From Eubacterium sp. (lineage in GTDB: Bacteria; Bacillota; Clostridia; Lachnospirales; Lachnospiraceae): a DNA stretch of 64,000 bases. Shown here one piece after another: positions 27,889 through 36,244 of this stretch (position 1 is the stretch's first letter; each line of letters begins with the position of its first letter). The notes under the pieces were generated by a model. The model searched no databases, had not been told where the DNA came from, and saw only the letters and a list, made by a program, of their open reading frames with translations. Location: NCBI GenBank assembly GCA_016292095.1, contig JAEFAB010000015.1:1-64000 (forward strand). The letters are read 5' to 3'. The translations under genes were made by a program, and so were the position numbers.

Positions 27889-29139
27889 ATGGGAAAAAAG
27901 ATTATTGCCGGAATCATAATTATGGTTATGATGTGTTCGGTGTTACCTTTTATGGGAAAAGAAATACAGGCAGCAGACGACTTTCAGGCAACTTTGTCAG
28001 AAGGACTTCTGAAATGGGATATTTATTCCGGAGCAAATCAGTATGAAGTAATTATTTGTGATGCGGAAAAAGAACCGGTGGCATCCCAAAAGGATTATGC
28101 CTATGCCTTTGAATCCGAAGGTCGATGCAGTTTTGACGTTTTGGCAAAGTTGCAAAAAACCGGAGTGCCTCAGGAAGGCACCTACTATGCTTATGTCAGA
28201 GCATATCAAAAAGACGGTGATTTTGCCGTATCAAACAATGTAGAGTTTGCTTACATTCCTCATGAGCATCAGTGGGATAATCGTTATGAACACAATGCAA
28301 AATATCATTGGCATGAATGTAATACGGCAAACTGCTATGTTATTAGTAACGAACAGAAAAAAGGCTATGGAGCGCACAGTTGGTCTGTTTCCATCCAGAC
28401 AAAGGCGACAACCGATAAAGAAGGAACGAAACGCTATGTCTGTAAAGTTTGCGGATATTCCAAAACAGAAAAAATACCGAAACTGACAAAAGCGCAGCAA
28501 AGTATTGAGAATGCACCGACACTGAAGAATACCGTTCAGAATATTTCCTCCTTGAAGGGAAACGGAGATCCGGCAGGTTCATCCTTTGCGGTATTGCAAG
28601 CAAAAGCAAAAAAGGTCGGAAAGAATGAAATAACTCTTAGTTGGATGAAAGTCGGCGGAGCAATTTCGTACGTTGTCTATGGGAACCGGTGTGGAACAAA
28701 GTACAAGTATGAGAAAATTGCTATCGTCAGCGGAACAACGTATTCGGCAAAGAAACTGAAACAGGGAACTAATTATAAATACCTTGTGGTTGCTGTTGCA
28801 AAAGATCAGGAGAAAACCGAGAAAGCTATCGCAATTTCAAAATCAGTCCATTGTATGACTGCCGGAAACAAAAAATTCGGAGATTTCACCAAAGTAACGG
28901 TGAAAAAGAAAAATGTCAGCATTGGTGTGAAGAAAAGTGTTACCGTGAAGGCAATCCAGGTGAAACCGAAAAAGAAAAAAGTGAAGCAACATCGTAAAAT
29001 TTCCTATGAATCAGGAAATCCGAACATTGCAACAGTGAATAAGAAAGGTAAAATTACCGGAAAGAAAAAAGGAAAATGCACGATTTATGCCTATGCGCAA
29101 AACGGCGTATTTGCAAAAATCAGTGTAACCGTAAAATAG
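27889..29139 (+). CDS. Secreted protein with Fn3-like and Ig-like (Big_2-type) domains
   Basis: Signal peptide; C-term KISYESGNPNIATVNKKGKITGKKKGKCTIYAYAQNGVFAKISVTVK. Confidence 0.75.
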   Translation: MGKKIIAGIIIMVMMCSVLPFMGKEIQAADDFQATLSEGLLKWDIYSGANQYEVIICDAEKEPVASQKDYAYAFESEGRCSFDVLAKLQKTGVPQEGTYYAYVRAYQKDGDFAVSNNVEFAYIPHEHQWDNRYEHNAKYHWHECNTANCYVISNEQKKGYGAHSWSVSIQTKATTDKEGTKRYVCKVCGYSKTEKIPKLTKAQQSIENAPTLKNTVQNISSLKGNGDPAGSSFAVLQAKAKKVGKNEITLSWMKVGGAISYVVYGNRCGTKYKYEKIAIVSGTTYSAKKLKQGTNYKYLVVAVAKDQEKTEKAIAISKSVHCMTAGNKKFGDFTKVTVKKKNVSIGVKKSVTVKAIQVKPKKKKVKQHRKISYESGNPNIATVNKKGKITGKKKGKCTIYAYAQNGVFAKISVTVK

Positions 29140-29277
29140 AAAAATCTCCTAATTCTGTAAGATTTTACTTGTGGTTTTATGTAAACCAACGTGATACCAT
29201 TGGATTGTAACCAATGGATTTCCGAAAAGTTACAAAAAGCGCGCAAGAAAAAAAGAAAGGATTAGGAGATTTTTATG
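29140..29277 (+). promoter_or_regulatory. Candidate structured leader RNA with Shine-Dalgarno-sequestering closing stem
   Basis: aaaaatctcctaattct (29140-29156) complementary to aggattaggagattttt (29258-29274); internal hairpins TGGTTT/AAACCA and CCATTGG/CCAATGG; second arm contains the SD of the gene at 29275. Confidence 0.5.
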
Positions 29278-29895
29278 TTTAAAAAAATTCAAATAGGAAT
29301 CGCAATGCTGGTTCTGACCACAATGCTGTTTACAACCCATGCAGTGGATGCGGCATGCATGAAAGGAACGGTAGGGTGTAAAACGATTACGGTGAAATGT
29401 ATTCAGGGAAAATGCAATAAGAAGGTGACTGTGAAAAGCAAAAAAAAGAAAACAACCGCAAAAAAGCAGGAGACCACAAAGAACACTTCCGATAGTGCTA
29501 AACAAAATACAACAGAAGAAAGCCAATATGTTCAGAAAATTGTGGAACTGGTAAATAAAGAACGGACACAGGTAGGACTGTCTAAAGTGACGTTGGACAA
29601 TTCTTTGAAAAATGCAGCCATGACCAGAGCGAAAGAAATTGTAACATCTTTCTCTCATACAAGACCGAACGGATCTGCATTCAGTACTGTATTGGCAGAG
29701 CAGAAAATCAGTTACCGGGGAGCCGGAGAAAATATTGCCTGGGGTCAGGCAACACCAGAAGAAGTGATGCAGGGTTGGATGAACAGCTCCGGGCATCGGG
29801 CAAACATTCTAAATGCGAAATTTACAAAAATCGGAGTGGGTTATTATAAAGCATCCAATGGCAGAAAATATTGGAGTCAATTGTTTATTTTTTAA
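29275..29895 (+). CDS. Secreted CAP/SCP-like domain protein
   Basis: Signal peptide; ELVNKERTQVGLSKVTLDNSLKNAAMTRAKEI ... FSHTRPNGSAF ... GENIAWGQ ... WMNSSGHRANIL. Confidence 0.92.
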   Translation: MFKKIQIGIAMLVLTTMLFTTHAVDAACMKGTVGCKTITVKCIQGKCNKKVTVKSKKKKTTAKKQETTKNTSDSAKQNTTEESQYVQKIVELVNKERTQVGLSKVTLDNSLKNAAMTRAKEIVTSFSHTRPNGSAFSTVLAEQKISYRGAGENIAWGQATPEEVMQGWMNSSGHRANILNAKFTKIGVGYYKASNGRKYWSQLFIF

Positions 29896-29901
29896 AGGAG
29901 G

Positions 29902-29925
29902 AGCAGGCTGAAAAGTCTGCTTTTT
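29902..29925 (+). terminator. Rho-independent terminator
   Basis: agcaggc tgaaaa gtctgct ttttc. Confidence 0.65.
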
Positions 29926-29993
29926 CTATTGATTTTTTCGGTGGTTTCAAGTAAACTTTTACTAAAGTGTGGAACGAGGAAAGGAGACTGATT

Positions 29994-30653
29994 ATGAAGT
30001 ACAGATGTAAGATTTGCGGACACGAATTTGAAGTCAAAGATGGCGAAAACCCGGTATGTCCGTTATGTAAAGCAGAAGGCGATAATTTAGAATTGATTGA
30101 AGGAGGAAAGGAAATGAGTAATCCATATTCAGGAACACAGACAGAAAAGAACTTAGAGGCAGCATTTGCCGGAGAATCACAGGCTAGAAATAAGTATACA
30201 TACTTTGCTTCTGTAGCAAAGAAGGAAGGATATGAGCAGATTTCTGCATTATTCCTTCAGACAGCAAACAATGAAAAAGAACATGCAAAAATGTGGTTCA
30301 AGGAATTAAAGGGAATCGGAACTACTACTGAAAACTTAAATGCAGCAGCTGACGGAGAAAACTTCGAATGGACAGATATGTACGAAGATTTCGCAAAGAC
30401 AGCTGAAGCAGAAGGTTTCCCTGAACTTGCTGCAAAATTCCGTGCAGTTGGTGAAATCGAAAAGCATCACGAAGAAAGATACCGTGCATTATTAAAGAAC
30501 ATTGAAACTGCTCAGGTATTTGAAAAGAGTGAAGTAAAAGTTTGGGAATGTAGAAACTGCGGACATATTGTTGTTGGAACAAAAGCTCCTGAAATTTGCC
30601 CGGTTTGTGCACATCCACAGAGCTATTTTGAAGTACACGCAGAAAACTACTAA
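29994..30653 (+). CDS. Rubrerythrin with both N- and C-terminal rubredoxin-like Cys4 knuckles
   Basis: N-term [12 protein letters not shown], ferritin-like core [28 protein letters not shown]-term [22 protein letters not shown]. Confidence 0.93.
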   Translation: MKYRCKICGHEFEVKDGENPVCPLCKAEGDNLELIEGGKEMSNPYSGTQTEKNLEAAFAGESQARNKYTYFASVAKKEGYEQISALFLQTANNEKEHAKMWFKELKGIGTTTENLNAAADGENFEWTDMYEDFAKTAEAEGFPELAAKFRAVGEIEKHHEERYRALLKNIETAQVFEKSEVKVWECRNCGHIVVGTKAPEICPVCAHPQSYFEVHAENY

Positions 30654-30669
30654 GAATTATGTAAATGTT

Positions 30670-30699
30670 AAGGCTGACATTTTAGATGTCGGCCTTTTT
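30670..30699 (+). terminator. Rho-independent terminator
   Basis: aaggctgacat ttta gatgtcggccttttt. Confidence 0.8.
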
Positions 30700-30765
30700 C
30701 ATTGTAAATCCATGGGAAATATGGTAGTATAGTAAAGAAGTAAAGTAAGAAAGGACGGGCGTATT

Positions 30766-31431
30766 ATGAAGAAGTATATCGCTGAATTTATCGGAACTTT
30801 TGTTCTCACATTTATGGGTTGTGGCGCAGCAGTTTTCACCGGAAATCTTCTGACAATTGCAGTAGCATTTGGTTTATCTATCGTTGCTATGGCATACTCA
30901 ATCGGAAACATTTCAGGATGTCACGTGAACCCGGCAGTTTCTTTAGCAATGTTCCTGAACAAAAAAATGAGCCAGGATGATTTGATTTTCTACGTAATCG
31001 CACAGGTTGCAGGTGCAATCGTTGCCGGTGGCGTATTAAAATTAATCACAGCCTTAAGAGAAGGAACAACTGTTGAAAGAATCGGCGCAAACGGTTTTGA
31101 TAAATACTCTGAAATCGGCTTAAATGCCGGTGGTGCTTTAATCATTGAAGTAATCTTAACATGCATCTTTGTATATGTTATTTTAGAAGTTACTTCAAAG
31201 GCTGAATTCGCTAATATCGCTGGTATCGTAATTGGTCTTACATTGACATTTGTTCACATCGTAGGCATCAATTTAACAGGTACAAGTGTAAACCCTGCAA
31301 GAAGTATCGGGGCTGCACTTTTCAGTGGTACAGATGCGTTGGCACAGGTTTGGGTATTCGTTCTTGCTCCTCTTGTAGGTGCAGCAGCTGCAGCATTCTT
31401 ATTCAAGTTTATGCACAGCGAACAGAACTAA
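30766..31431 (+). CDS. MIP family aquaporin/glycerol channel
   Basis: Two NPA boxes: HVNPAVSLAMFL and SVNPARSIGAAL. Confidence 0.93.
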   Translation: MKKYIAEFIGTFVLTFMGCGAAVFTGNLLTIAVAFGLSIVAMAYSIGNISGCHVNPAVSLAMFLNKKMSQDDLIFYVIAQVAGAIVAGGVLKLITALREGTTVERIGANGFDKYSEIGLNAGGALIIEVILTCIFVYVILEVTSKAEFANIAGIVIGLTLTFVHIVGINLTGTSVNPARSIGAALFSGTDALAQVWVFVLAPLVGAAAAAFLFKFMHSEQN

Positions 31432-31448
31432 TCAGTGTCTGAAGAATA

Positions 31449-31493
31449 AATAGGTGATACGTCGTTGAAAGATGATGTATCGCCTATTTTTTT
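31449..31493 (+). terminator. Rho-independent terminator
   Basis: aataggtgatac ... gtatcgcctattttttt. Confidence 0.8.
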
Positions 31494-31587
31494 GCTTTAA
31501 TTAAGCGGATTTTGTGATACAATAGAGGTAGTGAAATTGTGCGGAAAACATTGCCGACAGAAATTATTGTTCACAAGGAGGTAGATT

Positions 31588-32487
31588 ATGGCAGTAGAAT
31601 TTTCAAGTTCACAAATGCTCGATTGGATGGAGTATATTTCAGAACAACAGGATATCAGCCCTGAAAAGATTAAATTATTAAATACATGTGGAAAGAGAAG
31701 AAATGTTCTTGCAACAATTGCAACACATAAACGCATTTTGATTTTTGCAGATGAAACACATGGAAATATTTTATATAAGTGTTGGGAAGCCGGTTATGGA
31801 GAATATGATTTATATTATGGACAGGGCTTTGAACCGGGAGAAATGAAACACTGTAAATTAGGCGAAATGATGGATACGGAAATTTCCGGACCGACTGTTT
31901 TGTACATTGAAAATGAAAACACCAGAGAGTCTATGATTTTCGGAATGAAGAACGAAAACTTTGCTACAGGAACGGTTAAATATGTAGGTCATGAAATTCG
32001 TTCGGTTATTATGAATAAGCTGGAGCTGGATGTTAGTGATGTGGCATTGCTTGTCAGTGCAGAAAGTATCGTAATCGAAGCGGCTATGGTTGCTTACGAA
32101 GGTGTTATTATCGCCACAGAACGAGATGCAGGTTCCTTAAGAGCTATGGAAGAAAATGTAAATAAGTTTGGTGTTCACAATGTAGAGATTGTTGAACATA
32201 TTTCCAACGTAAAAGAGCAGGGATTACCGATTCCGAGAATTGCCTTTATTGTTGCAACAAGAGATCACATTGAAAGTGATATTAAGCAGTTATTGGAAAT
32301 CAATCCACAGATGAAATTTATTGTATATACATTGGAATTAGACATTCTTGCAGATATCAAATACATTATGGGTAAATACGGAATTAAAGCGACGGAAGTA
32401 ATGCAGATTTCCGTTTCAAAAACAGATAAAAACAGCGTATTTGTGGCACAGCCATCCCCATGGATGATTACCGGTGAAGTAGAATAA
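31588..32487 (+). CDS. Degenerate CbiT/CobL-like precorrin methyltransferase homologue
   Basis: HEIRSVIMNKLELDVSDVALLVSAESIVIEAAMVAYEGVIIATERDAGSLRAMEENVNKFGVHNVEIVE follows the CbiT pattern but lacks the glycine-rich SAM loop. Confidence 0.6.
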   Translation: MAVEFSSSQMLDWMEYISEQQDISPEKIKLLNTCGKRRNVLATIATHKRILIFADETHGNILYKCWEAGYGEYDLYYGQGFEPGEMKHCKLGEMMDTEISGPTVLYIENENTRESMIFGMKNENFATGTVKYVGHEIRSVIMNKLELDVSDVALLVSAESIVIEAAMVAYEGVIIATERDAGSLRAMEENVNKFGVHNVEIVEHISNVKEQGLPIPRIAFIVATRDHIESDIKQLLEINPQMKFIVYTLELDILADIKYIMGKYGIKATEVMQISVSKTDKNSVFVAQPSPWMITGEVE

Positions 32488-32505
32488 AACCATAAAAAAA
32501 GATTG

Positions 32506-32541
32506 AAAGTAGAGGTTGACATAACAACCTCTACTTTTTTT
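32506..32541 (+). terminator. Rho-independent terminator
   Basis: aaagtagaggttg acata caacctctactttttttt-type hairpin. Confidence 0.85.
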
Positions 32542-32563
32542 ATGTGATATTGCTGAAAAAGTA

Positions 32564-32592
32564 TTGACGATACATATAAAAAGTGATAATAT
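32564..32592 (+). promoter_or_regulatory. Sigma-A-type promoter of the Tad-like operon
   Basis: TTGACG-N17-TAATAT. Confidence 0.6.
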
Positions 32593-32719
32593 TTCGCATA
32601 CAGAGAAAACACATTCAAAAAGTTGCGTATGTCAAAGAATATGTGATAAGCACTAAAGAGTCACAATCTATCCTGAAGGAAGGTGTTTGCTCGAGTAGGA
32701 AAAAAGGAGGGGGAGCAGT

Positions 32720-32893
32720 ATGGATGTATTTTTGCAGGAACACGGAAAGACGATTTTTATTGCGGTCTGTATCCTGTTGCTGGTAGGCGTAGCCTATGCA
32801 GTGGGGCCGGTGATTTCCACAGCGATTAAAGAAGTTGTTGGCGGATATTCTTCATCGGTTACCTTTGATTCCGTTGCGGGAAAGGTCTCATAA
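32720..32893 (+). CDS. Small pilin-like one-TM protein (57 aa)
   Basis: SD aaggaggggg; MDVFLQEHGKTIFIAVCILLLVGVAYAVGPVISTAIKEVVGGYSSSVTFDSVAGKVS; not in ORF track because short. Confidence 0.7.
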   Translation: MDVFLQEHGKTIFIAVCILLLVGVAYAVGPVISTAIKEVVGGYSSSVTFDSVAGKVS

Positions 32894-32911
32894 AAACAGA
32901 GGGAGGTTGGT

Positions 32912-33922
32912 ATGCGAAAACTATCGTTGCCGGATCGGGCATTTGGACAGTTACTGAAATATGTACTGGATGATGATATTACAGATATTAACTGGAGCCG
33001 TGAACTATGGATTAATGATTTAAATCGAGGAAGGTATAAAGTGGAAGGCTTCCGGCTGGATGAAGGATTTATTCAGCAGTTTTATACCCGAATCAGTAAT
33101 TTAATGAATCTTTCATTTAATCAAAACCATCCATTGTTGGAAGCGGAGACGGATCATTTGCGAATATCGATATTACATGAGTCGGTTACCAATACGGGAA
33201 CCAGTATCAGTATCCGTAAAACACCGGCGATTCGAAGGATTAACCGGGAATTGATTTTAGAAAGTGGCTATTGTCCCAAAGAGATTGATTGTTTCATGTC
33301 AAACGCGATTAAATCACACTGCACCGTGGTAGTTGGGGGATTGCCCGGTGTTGGAAAGACAGAGTATGTAAAATATCTTACTAATTATATCCCGGCATAT
33401 GAACGGGTTTATACAATTGAGGACAATTTAGAACTTCGTTATGCCGCGATTAATCCGGGGAAAGATTGTGTTGAGATTAAAGTGAGTGAAAACTTTGGTT
33501 ATGCAGACGCCCTAAAGGCAAGCAAGAGACAGCTGCCAACCTGGGTTTTGCTGGCGGAGGCCCGTGGGGAAGAAGTGCGATATTTACTGGAAAATATTTC
33601 TGCGGGAGTGCACTGTCTGACGACCATCCATGTGGATGACGCCGGTAAAGTCCCGGACCGCTTGAGAAATATGGGACAAAATGTTTTGGAAAATGATGTT
33701 TACTCCTTTGTGGATTTGGCAGTACAGCTTCAGTCCTATGTGAAAGAAGGAGAAAAAATCAGAAGACAGGTTTCACAGGTGATGTGTCTATCCAGAAACA
33801 ATGAGGTAAACGAAAAAGTAATGATTTATGAGGATGGAAAATTGCTGACGGATCAGTTGCCGGAAGACATTATGAGAAAATTTCGTCTTGCCGGAATTCA
33901 AAATCCGTTTGAAGGGGAGTAA
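32912..33922 (+). CDS. CpaF/TadA-like type II/IV secretion ATPase
   Basis: Walker A VVVGGLPGVGKTEYVK; VLLAEARGEEVRYLLENISAGVHCLTTIHVDDAGKVPDRLRNM. Confidence 0.85.
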   Translation: MRKLSLPDRAFGQLLKYVLDDDITDINWSRELWINDLNRGRYKVEGFRLDEGFIQQFYTRISNLMNLSFNQNHPLLEAETDHLRISILHESVTNTGTSISIRKTPAIRRINRELILESGYCPKEIDCFMSNAIKSHCTVVVGGLPGVGKTEYVKYLTNYIPAYERVYTIEDNLELRYAAINPGKDCVEIKVSENFGYADALKASKRQLPTWVLLAEARGEEVRYLLENISAGVHCLTTIHVDDAGKVPDRLRNMGQNVLENDVYSFVDLAVQLQSYVKEGEKIRRQVSQVMCLSRNNEVNEKVMIYEDGKLLTDQLPEDIMRKFRLAGIQNPFEGE

Positions 33923-33925
33923 TGT

Positions 33926-35224
33926 GTGAAAAAGGTGAAACAGTTTAGCAAAATATTATTGATTATTCTGGGAGTGACTTTGGTGTATCGGTTAAATCCC
34001 GTTGCCATTATCATCTGCATGGTTGGTGGTGTGATTTTTGACGGGATGTTCCTGAAGGAAGAGAAGAAACGAAAAAACTATTTACTGAAATTTAAAAGCT
34101 TGATTTCTTACATGGAACAGATGGGGTACTCTTTTAAAAAGCAACCCAAAATCGTACCCGCATTAAGAGATGCACAAAAAGTCTGCGTAGGAAGTATTAA
34201 AGAAATTCTGGAAGAAACGCTGGTTCAGATTGATACAGGAAACGAGGAAAATATTTATGAAAATGCCCTGAAGATTATTCAGGAGGAATATGACTGTAAA
34301 CGAATCAGATCCTTACATGAATTTTTGGTTAAAATCGAAAAGCATGGGGGAACGTATGAAAAATATCTGGAAATATTGCTGGAAGATATCCGGGCCTGGA
34401 ATGATAATGTTTCGCTGTTTATGAAGGACGTGGAACGTGTAAAACGTAATGTATTGATTTCCGTTTTTTCCACACTGATTACCTGCGGGTTTATGGCGTA
34501 TCTGATTCCGTCAGAGTATCGCTTTACAGCACATCCGGTTTATCAGATTTGCTCTACAGGCATGATTTTAATGATGATGGGAGCCTATCTGTTGGTAACA
34601 AGAAAACTGAATTTTGATTGGACGAAGGAAAAAAGCTTTCTCTCGGAAAAAATGATTATCAAGTATTATTTTCTGGTGGAAAAAGCAAGTGAAAATGAAA
34701 ACGAACTAACTGTGTTGGAACGGATGTCGATAAAAAAAGCGAAGCGGCGTTTGGAACGGGAGATTGCAAAAGAGTTCCCAGACTGGATTCGTGATGTAGC
34801 CATTAATCTTCAAAATGATACGGTTCAGTCGGCAATCGAGAATTCCTATGAGAAAGCACCCTTTGTCCTGAAAAGACCGATTCGAAAACTACTGATTGAT
34901 TTTGAACGTTATCCTGTGGGGATTGAGCCTTATGACAATTTATTAAAGGAATTTGATTTGGACGAAATAGTATCATCGGTCAAGATGTTTTATGCCATTA
35001 ATGAATTGGGAAAAGAGGAATCGCAGCAGCAGGTTCAGACAATTATTGAGAGAAATAATAAAATGGTCCGGCACGCGGATGAAATGAAAAACAAAGATTA
35101 TGTGGGAATGGCAAGTATGTATTCTGCAATTCCAATGTTTTTGGGGGTAATTAAGATTATGGTGGATATGGTTTTAATGATTCTTGTCTTTACCGCATCG
35201 GTTTCACAGGCGTTGCAGGGATAG
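33926..35224 (+). CDS. TadB/TadC (GspF)-like membrane platform protein
   Basis: 432 aa with N-terminal, central and C-terminal TM segments; adjacent to CpaF-like ATPase; C-term IPMFLGVIKIMVDMVLMILVFTASVSQAL. Confidence 0.65.
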   Translation: MKKVKQFSKILLIILGVTLVYRLNPVAIIICMVGGVIFDGMFLKEEKKRKNYLLKFKSLISYMEQMGYSFKKQPKIVPALRDAQKVCVGSIKEILEETLVQIDTGNEENIYENALKIIQEEYDCKRIRSLHEFLVKIEKHGGTYEKYLEILLEDIRAWNDNVSLFMKDVERVKRNVLISVFSTLITCGFMAYLIPSEYRFTAHPVYQICSTGMILMMMGAYLLVTRKLNFDWTKEKSFLSEKMIIKYYFLVEKASENENELTVLERMSIKKAKRRLEREIAKEFPDWIRDVAINLQNDTVQSAIENSYEKAPFVLKRPIRKLLIDFERYPVGIEPYDNLLKEFDLDEIVSSVKMFYAINELGKEESQQQVQTIIERNNKMVRHADEMKNKDYVGMASMYSAIPMFLGVIKIMVDMVLMILVFTASVSQALQG

Positions 35225-35235
35225 AAAGAGGAATT

Positions 35236-35343
35236 ATGAAATTATTGTTATCGGAAGCAGGACAGTGCATTATTTTCGGGGTGTTGTTTCTTGTACTGAT
35301 TTACTGCTTTGGAGAAATCTTATCAACAGTGACAGGAGGATGA
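35236..35343 (+). CDS. Micro membrane protein (35 aa)
   Basis: MKLLLSEAGQCIIFGVLFLVLIYCFGEILSTVTGG; SD agaggaatt. Confidence 0.5.
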   Translation: MKLLLSEAGQCIIFGVLFLVLIYCFGEILSTVTGG

Positions 35344-35346
35344 AAA

Positions 35347-35487
35347 ATGGAAGGATTTATTGGAGAACATGGAAGTGTAATCATTAGTGGAATGGTTGCA
35401 ATTTTGTCGGTGGTTGCGGCTTCGGCAATTGTGTATGCTGCGGGAGAAATGGAATTGTTGACAACAATTTCCGTGGTAGGAGGTTGA
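35347..35487 (+). CDS. Micro pilin-like membrane protein (46 aa)
   Basis: SD gacaggagg; MEGFIGEHGSVIISGMVAILSVVAASAIVYAAGEMELLTTISVVGG. Confidence 0.65.
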   Translation: MEGFIGEHGSVIISGMVAILSVVAASAIVYAAGEMELLTTISVVGG

Positions 35488-35491
35488 GACC

Positions 35492-35896
35492 ATGGACAAT
35501 TTTTTAGGAGAACACGGAGAAATGATTTTGTATGGGCTGGTGGGAATCATGATGGTTTTTCTCATTAGCACGGTTTGTTTCGGAACCTGGCAGAAGATTA
35601 CACCTGCGTATCATACCAAGAAGGAAAAAAGTAATCAGGAATTTCGTAAGGATAATCAGGGGAAATATCCCACCATTGAAACGGATGAAGTAATCTATGC
35701 GGATTATCAAAACGCAAAATTTAATTTTCGGGATTACATTCGCGCAAAGGATTGGAACGGAAGAGATTTAACAGATCGAGTTCACGTGTACGGCAGTGTG
35801 GATGTATTTCAAAAAGGGATTTACAAACTTCGGTGTGTGGTGGTTTCGGACAGCCAGCTTGCCTGTACAAAATATGTCAATGTGATTGTGGAGTAG
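35492..35896 (+). CDS. EHG-motif one-TM protein with extracytoplasmic domain
   Basis: MDNFLGEHGEMILYGLVGIMMVFLISTVCFGTW..., same N-terminal motif as 32720 and 35347 ORFs. Confidence 0.7.
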   Translation: MDNFLGEHGEMILYGLVGIMMVFLISTVCFGTWQKITPAYHTKKEKSNQEFRKDNQGKYPTIETDEVIYADYQNAKFNFRDYIRAKDWNGRDLTDRVHVYGSVDVFQKGIYKLRCVVVSDSQLACTKYVNVIVE

Positions 35897-35899
35897 AGT

Positions 35900-36244
35900 A
35901 TGAAAATTGCAGTGGAATTCTTTTCAATCATTATAACCATTACCCTGGGGTGTCTGATTTTATCATCCATCATGCATGGGAATAATCAAATCAGTGAAGC
36001 CAGGGATTTTTACAATGTGGTGGTAAATCGGATTGAAGATAGTAACGGAAATCGAAATGTAATCAAAGATTGCATTCAGGAAGCGGAAAAACACGGGTAT
36101 GTGCTTTCGGTCACAGACGTGACCATGTATGAAGATAATCCCAGTAAATTGGTGTCAATGAAATACGGGATAACCATACCGATTTACGAAATCTTTGGGG
36201 GAGAGTATGAAAAGAAGGCGGTGATTCAAGGGTATGCGAGGTAA
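35900..36244 (+). CDS. TadE/pseudopilin-like protein
   Basis: MKIAVEFFSIIITITLGCLILSSIMHGNNQISEARDFYNVVVNRIEDSN...; N-terminal TM, operon context. Confidence 0.5.
   Translation: MKIAVEFFSIIITITLGCLILSSIMHGNNQISEARDFYNVVVNRIEDSNGNRNVIKDCIQEAEKHGYVLSVTDVTMYEDNPSKLVSMKYGITIPIYEIFGGEYEKKAVIQGYAR

Noticed and set aside
32593-32719. c-di-GMP riboswitch in the leader of the Tad-like operon
   Set aside because: The ~120-nt leader was read for GEMM-I-type motifs and none was seen; no convincing pairing scheme was found by eye.
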